A DNA stretch of 6,287 nucleotides from Gammaproteobacteria bacterium. GTDB lineage: Bacteria > Pseudomonadota > Gammaproteobacteria > HK1. Position numbers and translations under genes: made by a program. Below the pieces are notes generated by a model. That model was not told the origin of the DNA and made no database searches. It saw only the letters and a list, made by a program, of their open reading frames with translations. Within the stretch, counting starts at the first letter, position 1. Each line of letters begins with the position of its first letter. The stretch spans positions 1 to 6,287 of the forward strand of contig JAGRHX010000057.1 of the NCBI GenBank assembly GCA_020444775.1. The letters are read 5' to 3'. Below, one piece after another: positions 5,761 to 6,287 of this stretch.

Positions 5761-6287
5761 TCAGCCGGCCTTGCGGCCGTCGGTCTCGTCGAACATCGAG
5801 GCAAGCTGCTCCATCACGGCGCCCCCGAGTTGTTCGGCATCGACCAGCGTCACGGCACGCCGATAGTAGCGGGTGACGTCGTGACCGATGCCGATCGCGA
5901 GCAGCTCAACGGGGCTGCGTGTCTCGATGTACTCGATGACCTCGCGAAGATGTCGTTCCAGATAGTTCGACGGATTCACCGACAGCGTGGAGTCGTCGAC
6001 GGGCGCACCATCGCTGATCACCACCAGGATGCGTCGCTGCTCGGGTCGGGCAAGCAGACGTTGGTGTGCCCAGTGCAGCGCCTCGCCGTCTATGTTCTCC
6101 TTGAGGATGCCTTCACGCAGCATGATGCCCAGACTGCGGCGGGCTCGGCGCCAGGGCGCGTCGGCCGGCTTGTAGACGATGTGGCGCAGGTCGTTGAGGC
6201 GCCCGGGATTGGCCGGCTTGCCGGCGGCGATCCACTTCTCGCGTGCCTGGCCGCCCTTCCACGCGCGGGTCGTGAAGCCGAGGATCT
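5761..6287 (-). CDS. cobT: Cobaltochelatase subunit CobT, C-terminal part (von Willebrand A domain)
   Basis: The minus-strand frame is open from the right edge to the stop at 5761, giving 174 complete codons; the ATG at 6123 is internal. The fragment begins [13 protein letters not shown] and continues through [45 protein letters not shown] (near 6012) and [17 protein letters not shown]. These are characteristic CobT C-terminal blocks and form the last part of its von Willebrand A/MIDAS domain. The first MIDAS motif (DxSxS) should lie just beyond the edge. CobT, with the AAA+ protein CobS, drives ATP-dependent cobalt insertion by CobN into hydrogenobyrinic acid a,c-diamide in the aerobic cobalamin route. 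cobS is usually adjacent on the upstream side, outside this window. The end is intact, with a normal tail, and is followed by a hairpin. Confidence 0.93.
   Translation of the reverse strand, partial: ILGFTTRAWKGGQAREKWIAAGKPANPGRLNDLRHIVYKPADAPWRRARRSLGIMLREGILKENIDGEALHWAHQRLLARPEQRRILVVISDGAPVDDSTLSVNPSNYLERHLREVIEYIETRSPVELLAIGIGHDVTRYYRRAVTLVDAEQLGGAVMEQLASMFDETDGRKAG

Noticed and set aside
5583..5804. N-terminal extension of the amidase frame to 5804
   Set aside because: The 74 extra residues are low-complexity Ala/Pro/Arg, would overlap the cobT end and the hairpin, and precede the normal amidase N-terminus at 5582.
1..6287. CRISPR array, transposon, prophage or tRNA
   Set aside because: No regularly spaced repeats, transposase motifs, long terminal repeats or tRNA-like cloverleaf were seen on either strand by eye.

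Overview
The window is GC-rich, tightly packed bacterial DNA and looks proteobacterial. The gene set is an ImuA/ImuB mutagenesis pair, a zinc-dependent ChrR anti-sigma factor with its ECF sigma factor, CysQ, and an aerobic-type CobT. This suits a high-GC gammaproteobacterium or alphaproteobacterium. A gammaproteobacterium is a weak guess from gene content only; no rRNA or species-level marker is present.

Left side, plus strand (1-1859): the last 38 codons of imuA run into a complete imuB through a 4-base ATGA overlap. ImuB is a catalytically dead Y-family polymerase relative that acts in SOS-induced translesion synthesis with ImuA and the polymerase DnaE2. dnaE2 is not directly downstream, because imuB is followed at once by a convergent gene. 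The two convergent stop codons sit in the two arms of one small inverted repeat.

Middle, minus strand (4048 down to 1874): a likely three-gene transcription unit, ECF sigma (rpoE-like, ECF11 type) - chrR - cysQ. The sigma and chrR genes overlap by 8 bases, and cysQ starts 16 bases after chrR. Upstream of the sigma gene is TGATCC-N16-CGTA, which resembles the autoregulated promoter of this sigma group. ChrR should hold the sigma factor inactive until singlet oxygen or a related oxidative signal releases it. CysQ removes 3'-phosphoadenosine 5'-phosphate (PAP) made during sulfate assimilation; its place in this operon is the most unusual arrangement in the window.

Right side, minus strand (6287 down to 4143): the C-terminal 174 residues of CobT, a cobaltochelatase subunit, run off the right edge. 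A 12-bp perfect hairpin follows, then a complete amidase-signature hydrolase of unknown substrate. The two gaps in this part (5583-5760 and 3979-4142) are under 200 bases and hold only the hairpin and the sigma promoter. No tRNA, rRNA, CRISPR array, insertion sequence or phage gene was seen. Most genes here are known families; the possible novelty lies in how they are arranged.
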